A stretch of 64,000 bases of DNA from Actinocatenispora comari (GTDB lineage Bacteria; Actinomycetota; Actinomycetes; Mycobacteriales; Micromonosporaceae): positions 1 to 64,000 of the forward strand of contig NZ_BOPO01000107.1 in the NCBI RefSeq assembly GCF_017312725.1, given 5' to 3'. Positions 24,568 through 33,059 of the stretch are shown in pieces (position 1 is the stretch's first letter; every line of letters begins with the position of its first letter). The notes under the pieces are model-generated. The model saw nothing but the letters and a program-made list of their open reading frames with translations. It searched no databases and was not told where the DNA came from. Both the position numbers and the translations under genes were made by a program.

Positions 24568-26016
24568 TCAGTGCACGCCGAGCCAGGCCTCGATCGGGTG
24601 GATCGCGAAGTACACCGCGAAGAACGCCGCGACGACCCACAGCAGCCAGTGGATCCGCCGTACCTTGCCGACCGCGACCTGCAGCACCACGTAGGCGAGG
24701 AAGCCGGCGCCGATGCCGTTGGTGATCGAGTACGTGAAGGGCATCAGGATGATCGTCAGGAACGCCGGGATGGCGATCTCGAACTTCGTCCACGGGATGT
24801 CCTTGACCTGCGTCATCAGCAGGAACCCGACGACCACCAGGGCCGGCGCCGCGGCCTGCGACGGCACGATGCCCACCAGCGGGGAGAAGAACATCGCCAG
24901 CGCGAACAGCACCCCGGTGACCAGGTTCGAGAACCCGGTCCGGGCGCCCTCGCCGACCCCGGCGGTCGACTCGACGAAGCAGGTGTTCGAGGAGGCGGAC
25001 GCGGCGCCGCCGGCCATCGCGGCCAACCCGTCGATGAACAGCACCCGCCCGATGCCCGGCAGGTGGCCCTTCTCGTCCACCAGGCCGGCCTCGTTGCTGA
25101 CGCCGATGATGGTGCCCATCGCGTCGAAGAAGTCCGACAGCACCAGGGTGAACACGAACAGCACCGCGGTCACCGCGCCGGCCGAGGCGAACCCGCCGAT
25201 CAGGTCCACCTTGCCGACCAGCCCGAAGTCCGGCAGCGCCACGATCTTGTCCGGCAGCGTCGGGGTGGTCAGCCCCCAGCCGTGCTTCGGCACGGTGACG
25301 ATCGCGTTCAGGATCATCGCGAGCACCGTCGAGACGACGATGCTGATCAGGATCGCGCCGCGCACCTTGCGGATCAGCAGTACCAGGGTCAGCAGCACGC
25401 CGAAGCAGAAGATGATGGTCGGCCAGCCGCGCAGCACGTTGTCGATGCCCAGCTGGACGGGCGTGGTGGCGTCGGGCGTCTTGATGCGGGTGACGAAGCC
25501 GGCGTCGACGAACCCGATGAACGCCACGAACAGCCCGATACCGACGCTGATCGCCTGCTTGAGCGGCAGCGGGATCGCCGCCATGATGGCCTGCCGCAGG
25601 CCGGTGACCACCAGGACGCAGATCACCGCGCCCTCGATGACGACCAGCCCCATCGCCTGCGGCCAGGTCATCTGCGGCGCCAGCTGGAACGCGACGACCC
25701 CGTTGAGGCCCAGCCCGGCGGCGATCGCCAGCGGCAGGTTGCCGCCGACGCCCATGATGATCGTCATCACCGCGGCGACCAGCGCGGTCGAGGTGACCAG
25801 CTGCGCGTTGTTCAGGTGGTGGCCGAGCTTGTCGGTCGCGCCGCCCAGGATCAGCGGGTTGAGCACCAGGATGTAGGCCATCGTGAAGAACGTGGCGAGC
25901 CCGCCGCGGATCTCCCGCGGCATCGTCGACCCGCGCTGGCTGATCCTGAAGTACCGGTCGATCGGGTTCCGGGGCGCCCGGGGTGGGATGCCGGTCACGG
26001 CCGCGTCCTGCGCCAT
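24568..26016 (-). CDS. NCS2-family purine permease (AzgA-like)
   Basis: 482 residues, 12-14 hydrophobic segments. Signatures: EIRGGLATFFTMAYILVLNP at the start, NLPLAIAAGLGLNGVVAFQL, SDFFDAMGTIIGVSNEAG (the QN-type substrate region) and SASSNTCFVESTAGVGEGAR. AzgA-type members import hypoxanthine, guanine and adenine with protons. ATG at 26016 with GGAAGGAC upstream. An inverted repeat at 26119 lies in its promoter region. Next to DUF2530 in many actinobacteria; here DUF2530 is 2.7 kb away. Confidence 0.95.
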   Translation of the reverse strand: MAQDAAVTGIPPRAPRNPIDRYFRISQRGSTMPREIRGGLATFFTMAYILVLNPLILGGATDKLGHHLNNAQLVTSTALVAAVMTIIMGVGGNLPLAIAAGLGLNGVVAFQLAPQMTWPQAMGLVVIEGAVICVLVVTGLRQAIMAAIPLPLKQAISVGIGLFVAFIGFVDAGFVTRIKTPDATTPVQLGIDNVLRGWPTIIFCFGVLLTLVLLIRKVRGAILISIVVSTVLAMILNAIVTVPKHGWGLTTPTLPDKIVALPDFGLVGKVDLIGGFASAGAVTAVLFVFTLVLSDFFDAMGTIIGVSNEAGLVDEKGHLPGIGRVLFIDGLAAMAGGAASASSNTCFVESTAGVGEGARTGFSNLVTGVLFALAMFFSPLVGIVPSQAAAPALVVVGFLLMTQVKDIPWTKFEIAIPAFLTIILMPFTYSITNGIGAGFLAYVVLQVAVGKVRRIHWLLWVVAAFFAVYFAIHPIEAWLGVH

Positions 26017-26118
26017 CGCTGTCCTTCCGAGGATCCTGCGGAGCCCCGACCCGGTGACCGTCGGGGCCCTCTGTCGGCCGGCTCGGCGGGCGCGCCGACC
26101 TGGTCCGCCTGCCGTAGC

Positions 26119-26142
26119 GTGCCAGACACCGACGTCCGGCAC
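26119..26142. promoter_or_regulatory. Inverted repeat upstream of purine permease
   Basis: GTGCCAGAC - ACCGAC - GTCCGGCAC: arms match at 8 of 9 positions. It sits about 100 bp upstream of the permease start, in the 269-bp divergent gap shared with the sensor kinase gene. The binding protein is unknown. Confidence 0.4.
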
Positions 26143-26204
26143 GTTACCGACTCGGCCGACCGGCCGCGGCCCCGGACGCGCCGGTGCGGCGAGGTCGGTC
26201 GCGT

Positions 26205-26244
26205 GGTCGCGGTGCGCCACCGGACGTCGCGGTGCGCCACCGAG
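26205..26244. repeat. Tandem 20-bp duplication upstream of sensor kinase
   Basis: The 17-bp core GTCGCGGTGCGCCACCG occurs twice at a 20-bp period (from 26206 and 26226), 42 bp before the kinase start codon. Confidence 0.8.
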
Positions 26245-26285
26245 GCGCGACGGTCGGTCGAGCCGGGAAGGAGGCGGGCGACGCG

Positions 26286-27572
26286 ATGCGACGCAGGTTC
26301 GTGCTGGTGTCCGCCGTGGTCACGGTGTTGGTCGTGGCCGTCTTCGCGGTGCCGCTCGCCTGGCTCGCCTACCAGTACGCGTACGACCGGGCGATGTCCG
26401 GCGCCGAACGCGAGGTCGTCGCCGTCGGTACGGTGCTCGCGGTCGACGGCGACCGCGGCGAGATCCTGCACGCGGTGGCCAGTACGTCGGCCGGGCAGGC
26501 GAACCGGCTCACCGTGCACCTGCCGGACGGTACGGTCGCCGGCCCGTCCGGGTGGGCCCCGCGCGCGGTGACCCGGCGGGTGCTGCGTACCGGTCGGGGC
26601 GAGACGCTGCCGGTCGGCGACGGGGTGGTGCACCTGCATCCGACCCCGACCGCAACGGGCGGCGTCGCGGTGGTGGAGATCCTGGTACCGGACGGGCTGC
26701 TGCACCGTGGCGTCCACCTGGCGTGGGCCGGCCTGGCGTCGGTGAGCCTGCTGCTGGTGGTGGGCGCCGCGGTGCTCGCCGACCGGCTCGCCGCCGGGCC
26801 GGTGCGGGCCACCCGGCAGCTGGCCCGGGCCGCCGGCGCGCTCGGTGACGGCGATCTGACCGTACGGGTGGTGCCGGACGGGCCGCCGGAGATCGCCTCG
26901 GCCGGCGCCGCGTTCAACGACCTGGCCGGCCGGGTCGCGGCGCTGCTCGCGGCCGAACGGGAGCTGGTCGCCGACCTGTCGCACCGGCTGCGTACCCCGC
27001 TGACCGCGCTGCGGCTCGGCGTCGAGGCGCTGCCGGACGGCGCCGACAAGGACCGGCTGTCCGGCGCCGCCGAGGCGGTCGAGCAGCAGGTCGACGCGGT
27101 CATCGCGCGGGCCCGGGAGCCGCTCGCGGCGAGCCCGGCCGGGCACTGCGATCTGCGCGCGGTGGTCGGCGAGCGGGTCGCGTACTGGGCCGCGCTGGCC
27201 GAGGACCAGGACCGGTCGTTCACGCTCGGGCCGATCCCGGCACCGGTGATGGTGCCGGTACCCGACGCCGAGCTGTGCGACGCGCTGGACTCCCTGCTGG
27301 GCAACGTCTTCCGGCACACCCCGGAGGGCACCGGCTTCGCGGTACGGGTGGCGACCGAGCCGGGCCGGGCGACGGTGACGATCGACGACGCCGGCCCGGG
27401 CATCCCGGCGGCGCCGCGACGCGGCCGGTCCGACTCGTCCACCGGGCTCGGGTTGTCCATCGCCCGCCGGGTCGCCGAGGCCGGCGGCGGCGAGCTCACC
27501 ATCGGTACCTCGCCGCTCGGCGGCGCCCGCGTCGTGCTCGCCTTCACCACCACGGCCGCCCAGCGCGGTTGA
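26286..27572 (+). CDS. HAMP-domain sensor histidine kinase
   Basis: 428 residues. Helix 1 at about 6-28, an extracytoplasmic sensor of about 115 residues, helix 2 at about 144-166, HAMP domain to about 222, then the dimerisation helix ELVADLSHRLRTPLTALRLG with phospho-acceptor His233. The ATP-binding domain has an N-box ALDSLLGNVFRHTPEG, G1 DDAGPGIP and G2 STGLGLSIARRVAEAGG. It should phosphorylate the OmpR-type regulator encoded convergently at 27632. ATG at 26286 with GGGAAGGAGG upstream. Confidence 0.95.
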   Translation: MRRRFVLVSAVVTVLVVAVFAVPLAWLAYQYAYDRAMSGAEREVVAVGTVLAVDGDRGEILHAVASTSAGQANRLTVHLPDGTVAGPSGWAPRAVTRRVLRTGRGETLPVGDGVVHLHPTPTATGGVAVVEILVPDGLLHRGVHLAWAGLASVSLLLVVGAAVLADRLAAGPVRATRQLARAAGALGDGDLTVRVVPDGPPEIASAGAAFNDLAGRVAALLAAERELVADLSHRLRTPLTALRLGVEALPDGADKDRLSGAAEAVEQQVDAVIARAREPLAASPAGHCDLRAVVGERVAYWAALAEDQDRSFTLGPIPAPVMVPVPDAELCDALDSLLGNVFRHTPEGTGFAVRVATEPGRATVTIDDAGPGIPAAPRRGRSDSSTGLGLSIARRVAEAGGGELTIGTSPLGGARVVLAFTTTAAQRG

Positions 27573-27631
27573 CCAGGTGGGGGCAAACGCCTGCCGGCCG
27601 ACCGCCACGATCGACCCCCGGCGGCGCCGGG

Positions 27632-28315
27632 TCAGTTCGGGGTGGGGGCGAGCAGTTTGATGCCGACGCCGCGGACGGTGTGCAGGTAGCGCGGCGCCGC
27701 GGCGGTCTCGCCGAGCTTGCGGCGCAGCCAGGAGATGTGCACGTCGATGGTGGCGTCGTCGCCGCCGTCCGGCTGCCCCCACACCTCGGCCAGCACCTCC
27801 CGCCGGGACACCACCGCGCCGGGCCGGGCCGCGAGGTAGGCGAGCAGGTCGAACTCGCGGCGGGCCAGCGACAGCGGCCGGCCGTCCAGCGCCGCCTCCC
27901 GGGCCGCCGCGTCCAGCCGCAGCCCGCCGACCGCGATCGCCCCGGCGACCGTGGGCGCCGCCCGGCGCAGCACCGCGGAGATGCGCGCCGCGAGGTGCGC
28001 CGCCGAGTACGGCTTGGTCAGGTAGTCGTCCGCGCCGGCGTTGAGCAGCCGGACGATGTCGGCCTCCCGGTCGCGCGCGGTGGCGATCAGCACCGGCACC
28101 GTCGAGCGGGCCCGGATCATCCGCAGCGCCGCGGTGCCGTCCAGGTCGGGCAGGCCCAGGTCGAGCACCACGACGTCGGGCGCGTGCTCGGCCAGGGCGG
28201 TCAGCGCGCCGCGCGCGTCGGCGGACTCGGTCACGTGGTGGCCGAACGACGACATCGCCCGCACCAGGGCAGCCCTGATCGTGGTGTCGTCCTCGACCAG
28301 CAGCACCCGTGCCAT
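27632..28315 (-). CDS. OmpR-family response regulator
   Basis: 227 residues. The receiver domain has the acidic pocket VEDD, phospho-acceptor Asp52 in VVVLDLGLPDLDG and Lys in DDYLTKPYS. The C-terminal winged helix has LSLARREFDLLAYLAARPGA and DDATIDVHISWLRRKLG. It is tail to tail with the sensor kinase rather than in an operon with it, with only 59 bp between, so the pairing is inferred from adjacency. ATG at 28315. Confidence 0.95.
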   Translation of the reverse strand: MARVLLVEDDTTIRAALVRAMSSFGHHVTESADARGALTALAEHAPDVVVLDLGLPDLDGTAALRMIRARSTVPVLIATARDREADIVRLLNAGADDYLTKPYSAAHLAARISAVLRRAAPTVAGAIAVGGLRLDAAAREAALDGRPLSLARREFDLLAYLAARPGAVVSRREVLAEVWGQPDGGDDATIDVHISWLRRKLGETAAAPRYLHTVRGVGIKLLAPTPN

Positions 28316-28349
28316 GGCGACACGGTACCGGGACCGGGAGAATGACCGC

Positions 28350-28508
28350 ATGCCCCGCCGCCCCCGCCTGAGGCTGTTGACCGGTCTGGCCGCGCTGTTC
28401 GTCGCGGTCCTGATCGGCGCCGCGGCGATGTGGTACGGGCTGACCTCCGTCGTCGACCCCACCGTTCAGGAGCCACCGGTACCGCCGGGCGGCAGTTCCG
28501 GTCGCTGA
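28350..28508 (+). CDS. Small single-pass membrane protein
   Basis: 52 residues: basic start MPRRPRLRLLTGLAALFVAV, one helix to about residue 31 (MWYG boundary), then a Pro-rich tail. ATG at 28350 with GGGAG 9 nt upstream. Divergent from the response regulator, with 34 bp between start codons, so it may belong to the same regulon. The family is not recognised. Confidence 0.6.
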   Translation: MPRRPRLRLLTGLAALFVAVLIGAAAMWYGLTSVVDPTVQEPPVPPGGSSGR

Positions 28509-28722
28509 GAGCTGCGCCGGTCGCCGAGCGTTGTCGCGGAACCACTTGTCCTGGTTGCCGTTGGTTCCCTAGGGTTCTTTCGTCGACGTTGCTGATGGGT
28601 GCCGTCACTGTGCGGTACCCGGGTGGGGCGGCGGGCCCGCGCCGCCCCACCCCCTGTAACGGCTGTCTCCTCCGCCGGCCGGAGGGGCTCGCCCACGGGC
28701 GTTCGGGTCGTAGGCTTGCGAC

Positions 28723-28989
28723 GTGCGCCGATACCCACCACGCCCGGTCCCCGAGCCGCTCGACACCAACGCGGTGCCGGTGGTGCTGATCGGCATGGCC
28801 CTGTGGCTGGCGGCCGGCCTGGTCCTGGTCTTCCTGCGGGCCGCCCTCGGCCACGCCCACCACGGCTGGTGGCTGTGGACCTGCGTGGCCGGGCTGATCA
28901 TCGGCATCGTGCTGCTGGGCTACGAGTGGCACCGCCGCTGGCGTCGTGCCGTCACCGCCCGCCGCACCGACGACACCACCCCCGCCTGA
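28723..28989 (+). CDS. DUF2530 membrane protein
   Basis: 88 residues with two helices (about 18-41 and 51-68) separated by GHAHHGWWLW. PEPLDTNAVPVVLIGMALW at the N-terminus is the DUF2530 signature. Function is unknown; the family is actinobacterial and often neighbours a MarR or purine permease gene. GTG start; a TAGGCT box lies exactly 6 nt upstream, no Shine-Dalgarno, so probably leaderless. Its stop codon lies in the first of three 21-bp repeats. Confidence 0.88.
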   Translation: MRRYPPRPVPEPLDTNAVPVVLIGMALWLAAGLVLVFLRAALGHAHHGWWLWTCVAGLIIGIVLLGYEWHRRWRRAVTARRTDDTTPA

Positions 28990-29048
28990 CCGACACCTCG
29001 GCTCCCCTGACCGACACCTCGGCCCCCGTGATCGACACCTCGGCCGGC
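28986..29048. repeat. Three 21-bp repeats beginning on the DUF2530 stop codon
   Basis: Units CTGACCGACACCTCGGCTCC plus C (28986), then a copy differing at one base (29007) and a third beginning GTGATCGACACC (29028). The first contains the TGA of DUF2530 at 28987-28989. The repeats lie between this gene and the convergent large ATPase gene. Confidence 0.9.
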
Positions 29049-29117
29049 CGGCTTCCGGCGGCGTTCCGGCCGGGCGCCGACGGCGAGTGAGCTGGCCCGG
29101 ATCGTCCGAGCTGTCGG

Positions 29118-32111
29118 TTACTCCGGATCGGTCCGGGACGATGCCGACCCGTTCGGTTCGGGGAGCTCGCTGAGCAGCGGAAGGTCGAGCAGGTCGGCGA
29201 CCGCGACCGGGTCACCGCCGCCCGGCACCGGGTGTCGGCCGGCGAGCCGGTCCAGCAGCCAGGGCCGGTCCAGCACCACCGCGTCGGCCGCCGGTACGGT
29301 CCGGTCCGGCGCGACGCGGATCCGCGCCGGCGGCGGCACCTGCTCGGGGTCGAGCACCGCGGCGAGCCGCGGGTAGAGCACCGCGAGCAGCTCGGGCGCG
29401 ACCGAGCGGTCCGGGTCGCCGAGCCGGTCCAGCAGATCGGCGGCGACGTCCGGATCGGCCTCGGCGGCGTCGAGCAGCTCCGCCAGCCCGCCGTACGCGC
29501 CGAGCAGCGCGGCGGTCTCCGCGGGCCCGGGCGCCGGGTCGTACAGCCCGGCCAGTTCGGAGTCGCCGGGCAGCCGGGTGTCGATCGGCCGCCGCCCGTC
29601 GAGCACCGGTTGCCGGGCCAGCCACCACCGCTGGTAGCCGGGGACCGGGATCGCCTCGCCGGCCGCGGTGCGCAGCGTGCCGTCGGCGGCCAGCACCGCG
29701 GCCAGCGGCGGCGCGGTCAGCAGCGCCAGTGCCGCCGGCCACCGGTCCGGCCGGACCAGGTCCAGGTCGCGGATGCCGCGCAGCCGGTCGATCCGCAGCC
29801 CGACCGGGTCGACGTCGGCCGCGATCCGTTCGACCGCCGCCGCCCAGCGGTCCACCTCGACCAGGTCCGCACCGACCGCGTCGCCGTCGGCCGCGCCGAC
29901 CAGATCGGCCGCGCCGGCCAGGTCGGCCGCGCGGGTCAGGTCGACCAGGTCGACGTCGTGCTCGTCGACGACCTCGAAGCTGGTCAGGACGCCGACGGCG
30001 GCGAGCGTGCCGGGCCGGTACCGGTCGGCGAGGTCACCGTCGAGCACCCCGAACGGTGCGTCCGGGACGAACAGGTCGGGCAGCGGGCCGGCGGGCGACA
30101 GCAGTTCCCCGGCCGGGTACCAGTCCGGCTCGGCGTCCGGGTCGTCCAGCGGCCGGCCGGGCAGCGCCAGGTCGGACAGCCAGGGCAGCTCGCCCGGCGC
30201 CGTGCCGGCCGCCTCGACCAGCGCCAGTACCGCGGCGGCGACCGGTGCCGGCTCCTCGGCGTCCAGCGAGTCGTCCACGGCGGCCCGGACCCGCTCGTCC
30301 CGCAGCAGGTCGGACGGGGTGGCCGGGCGGGCACCGAGCCGGGCCAGCAGCGGGTGGGCCGCGTCCGGGTCGGCGACCAGCAGCCCGAGCGGGTTCAGGT
30401 CGAGGCCGGCCGGTGGCGGGGTGTCGTCGGGCAGCAGTACCCGGGCCGGGCCGGTCACCGTGCGGCCGTCGGCCAGCGGTACCGGCAGCGCGGCGAGCGC
30501 CTCCCGGTCGGCGGTCTCCAGCGTCAGCGCACCGAACCCGGCGTACAGGTCGTGCCACCACCCGGCCGGCCGGTGCAGCCCGGTGACGACCGCGACGATC
30601 TCCGCGGTCTCCAGCCGCCGGGTACCGAGCGCGGCCAGGTCGCGGTGCCACCAGCCGGCCGGCAGCAGGTCCGCCAGCAGCCCGGTGAGCGCCGGCACCA
30701 ACGGATCCGGTACCGCGACCGCCCGGTCCGGGCGGGTCCGGCCACCGTCGGCGGTCGGCAGCAGGTCGCGCTCGCGCAGCGCGGCCAGGCCGGCGGTGCG
30801 CAGCGCGTCGGCGAGCGGCCCGGGCGGGAATCCGGCCGGTGGCAGCAGCCCCCGTACCGCCGGGGTGCCGGCCAGGCCGGCCACCAGCTCGGCGTAGACG
30901 GCGGCGCAACGATCGAGCACGAAGTCGGTCAGCGGCCCGGCCGGGATCGTCCGCCGGGACGCGGTCAGCGGGAACGACGCGATCAGCCGTACCGGCAGGC
31001 CGACCGGCTCGTCGGTCGGCGTCGGCGCGTGCACCACCTGCCCGCTCACCGGCACCGGCAGCCACCCGCCGGCGTCGGCGGCCGCCGAGGGGCCGCGGTC
31101 GGTGCGCTCGCCGGGCCCGCCGGTACCGCCGGGCGAGCCGTCCACCGGCTCGGCGGGGCGGATCGGGACGGCGGCCAGGACCGACCAGTCGGTGCGGGCC
31201 CGCTCCTCGACCGGGCGGTCGGCGAGCAGTTCGGCCGGTACGATGCCGGCCGCGGTCGCGGTGCGCCAGCGCTGCGCGCGGCCGTCGTCGGTGAGCAGCA
31301 CGTCGGTGCCCTCGGCCGCGCGGGTCACCACCCGACCATCCATGTCTACTGTGGACAGTTGAGGCAGCCCGAGCAGCAGCGCGGGATCGAAGTCGGCGAG
31401 CCGGGTGCGCACCTCGGCGAGCGCCGCGTCGTCGCGCAGCGGCAGCAGCACCTCGGTCGCGTACCCGTCCGGCGGCGCGGCGTCGACCGGCCAGGCCAGC
31501 CGCAGCACCGGTACCCGGCCGCCGCGGTGCCGCGCCTCCTCGGCCAGGTGCGGCACGTCGGCGACGACCGCGGTGGTGTCGACGGCGGAGAACCGCACCC
31601 CGCCGCGCGTCGAGCGCAGTTGCGGCTCGTCGCTGACCGCCAGTACCGCGGCGAAACCGACGCCGAACCGGCCGATCCCGGCGCCGTCGCGCTTCGCCGA
31701 GGCGCGCAGCGAGGTCAGCGCGTCGATCCCGGCCGCGGTCAGCGGCTCGCCGGTGTTCGCCGCGGACAGCGCGACACCACCGTCCACTGTGGACACCAGT
31801 CGGAGCCGGAGCCGGCCCGGCACGCCGGCGCGGGCCGCGGCGTCGGCGGCGTTCTGCGCCAGCTCCACCAGCAGCCGGTCGGCGTAGCCGCCGAGGTAGA
31901 GGTCCTCCTCGGCGTTCGCGTCCTCCCGGAACCGGGTCGGCGAAGCGGCCCAGGCGGCCCGGATCGCGTCCCGCCGCGCTGCCGTCCCGAACGGATCGGC
32001 CCCGCCTCCGGACGACCCCGCATCGCCGCGCGCCGCGACCGCACCGGATGGGTCGGCCGCACCAACAGGGTCGGTGGGGCCGGAGCCGTCGGCGCCGGAC
32101 GGGTCAGACAC
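29118..32111 (-). CDS. Sacsin N-terminal (GHKL/Hsp90-like) ATPase, large
   Basis: 997 residues. Residues 1-45 are a Gly/Ser/Asp-rich low-complexity lead. Then comes a GHKL ATP site: FREDANAEEDLYLGGYADRL, LLVELAQNAADAAARAG (the Asn box), and GIGRFGVGFAAVLAVSDEPQ (glycine box). This is the sacsin/Hsp90-like fold. The remaining 600 residues have no recognised domain and are rich in Asp, Leu and Pro. No function is established; chaperone activity is an analogy only. GTG start at 32111 overlaps the DUF3027 stop by 8 bp, so the two are coupled. TAA stop, rare here. Confidence 0.88.
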   Translation of the reverse strand: MSDPSGADGSGPTDPVGAADPSGAVAARGDAGSSGGGADPFGTAARRDAIRAAWAASPTRFREDANAEEDLYLGGYADRLLVELAQNAADAAARAGVPGRLRLRLVSTVDGGVALSAANTGEPLTAAGIDALTSLRASAKRDGAGIGRFGVGFAAVLAVSDEPQLRSTRGGVRFSAVDTTAVVADVPHLAEEARHRGGRVPVLRLAWPVDAAPPDGYATEVLLPLRDDAALAEVRTRLADFDPALLLGLPQLSTVDMDGRVVTRAAEGTDVLLTDDGRAQRWRTATAAGIVPAELLADRPVEERARTDWSVLAAVPIRPAEPVDGSPGGTGGPGERTDRGPSAAADAGGWLPVPVSGQVVHAPTPTDEPVGLPVRLIASFPLTASRRTIPAGPLTDFVLDRCAAVYAELVAGLAGTPAVRGLLPPAGFPPGPLADALRTAGLAALRERDLLPTADGGRTRPDRAVAVPDPLVPALTGLLADLLPAGWWHRDLAALGTRRLETAEIVAVVTGLHRPAGWWHDLYAGFGALTLETADREALAALPVPLADGRTVTGPARVLLPDDTPPPAGLDLNPLGLLVADPDAAHPLLARLGARPATPSDLLRDERVRAAVDDSLDAEEPAPVAAAVLALVEAAGTAPGELPWLSDLALPGRPLDDPDAEPDWYPAGELLSPAGPLPDLFVPDAPFGVLDGDLADRYRPGTLAAVGVLTSFEVVDEHDVDLVDLTRAADLAGAADLVGAADGDAVGADLVEVDRWAAAVERIAADVDPVGLRIDRLRGIRDLDLVRPDRWPAALALLTAPPLAAVLAADGTLRTAAGEAIPVPGYQRWWLARQPVLDGRRPIDTRLPGDSELAGLYDPAPGPAETAALLGAYGGLAELLDAAEADPDVAADLLDRLGDPDRSVAPELLAVLYPRLAAVLDPEQVPPPARIRVAPDRTVPAADAVVLDRPWLLDRLAGRHPVPGGGDPVAVADLLDLPLLSELPEPNGSASSRTDPE

Positions 32112-32889
32112 GTTCCACGGACGCGTCGTCGTACACGGTGGTCAACGCCTCGACGGTGGGCACCTGGTCGGGCACCACCTCGGAGTGCGCGCCGCAACCG
32201 TGGTCGGCGCTGACGGCGCGGCCGTCGTCCGGCGCGAACAGGTTGCCGCACACCCCGAACATCGCCCGCAGCGAGCCGGCGACCGGCAGGTAGAACCCGC
32301 AGGTACCGCAGCGGGCGTGCCGCGGCGCGGCCTCGGCGATCGGGGCGGTCGGGCCGTGGTCCGACTCGTACCACCGCTCGGCGGCCTCCAGCCGGCCCTC
32401 CCGGCTCATCACCCGGCTGCGGCCCAGCCCCAGCTCGTACGCGGTCTCCTCGACCGCCGGGTCGTCCGACTCCAGGTAGCCGGGGGCGAGCCGGTCGTCG
32501 TCGGGCACCGTGGTCATCACGTCACCGACGCCGAGGTCGCCGGGCTGCAGCCGCTCCTGCCACGGCACCCAGGTCGGCGCCATGATCGCGTCCGGGCCGG
32601 GCAGCAGCGCCGTCTCGCAGACGGTCACGTGCTTGCTGCGGATCACCCGGGTCACGGTCGCCGCGTAGCGCCAGCCGCGGTAGCCGGGCAGCAGGCACTC
32701 GAACAGGTGCATCACCAACCGCTCGCCCTCGGCCCGGGCACCCAGGTGCTCGCCGACGTTGGCGCCGCCGGCCGGATCGGTCTCGGCCAGCGCCGCCCGG
32801 GCCAGCTCGACCGCCTCGGCGCAGGCGGCGTCGAGCCGGATCGACCGGCGGCGGGGGGTCGGCGCGGGTTCCGCGGGCTGAGTGGTCAC
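32104..32889 (-). CDS. DUF3027 domain protein
   Basis: 261 residues. The conserved body includes ALAETDPAGGANVGEHLGAR, HLFECLLPGYRGWRYAATVT, ETALLPGPDAIMAPTWVPWQ and ERLQPGDLGVGDVM. Two CxxC-like sets follow, ARCGTCGFYLPVAGSL and FGVCGNLFAPDDG plus a Cys in ADHGCGAHSE, suggesting a metal-binding tail. Function unknown; it is regularly encoded with the sacsin-like ATPase in Actinobacteria. GTG start at 32889 with GGGGG upstream. Confidence 0.88.
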   Translation of the reverse strand: MTTQPAEPAPTPRRRSIRLDAACAEAVELARAALAETDPAGGANVGEHLGARAEGERLVMHLFECLLPGYRGWRYAATVTRVIRSKHVTVCETALLPGPDAIMAPTWVPWQERLQPGDLGVGDVMTTVPDDDRLAPGYLESDDPAVEETAYELGLGRSRVMSREGRLEAAERWYESDHGPTAPIAEAAPRHARCGTCGFYLPVAGSLRAMFGVCGNLFAPDDGRAVSADHGCGAHSEVVPDQVPTVEALTTVYDDASVERV

Positions 32890-32984
32890 ACCCCCATTGT
32901 CGCCCAACCGCCGCCCGCCGTACCCCGCACCCCGGTACCGGGCGGTCCGGCCGGCCCGGCTGCGACCGGGCTCACAGCGGCAGC

Positions 32985-33011
32985 CGTGACATCCGCGGCC
33001 GGTCGCCCGTC
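32985..33011 (+). promoter_or_regulatory. Candidate ECF41-type promoter
   Basis: CGTGACA, a 16-bp spacer, then CGTC. It resembles the TGTCACA-N16-CGTC motif reported for ECF41 sigma factors (5 of 7 positions in the -35). It lies 49 bp before the epimerase gene, the typical autoregulated target. A GCGCCGG-GACT-CCGGCGC hairpin follows at 33024-33041. Confidence 0.4.
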
Positions 33012-33059
33012 TTCCCCACGAACGCGCCGGGACTCCGGCGCACCACCGAAGGAGGAACC

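Noticed and set aside
31330-31800. Extra DnaA-like TGTGGACA boxes inside the large ATPase gene (also near 35070)
   Set aside because: They fall in codons for Ser-Thr-Val-Asp or in isolated palindromes, lack the TTGTCCACA core, and are not clustered.
29232-32213. A 993-codon plus-strand frame antisense to the large ATPase
   Set aside because: Its residues are Arg/Gly/Gln-rich shadow translation of a gene with clear GHKL motifs on the other strand.
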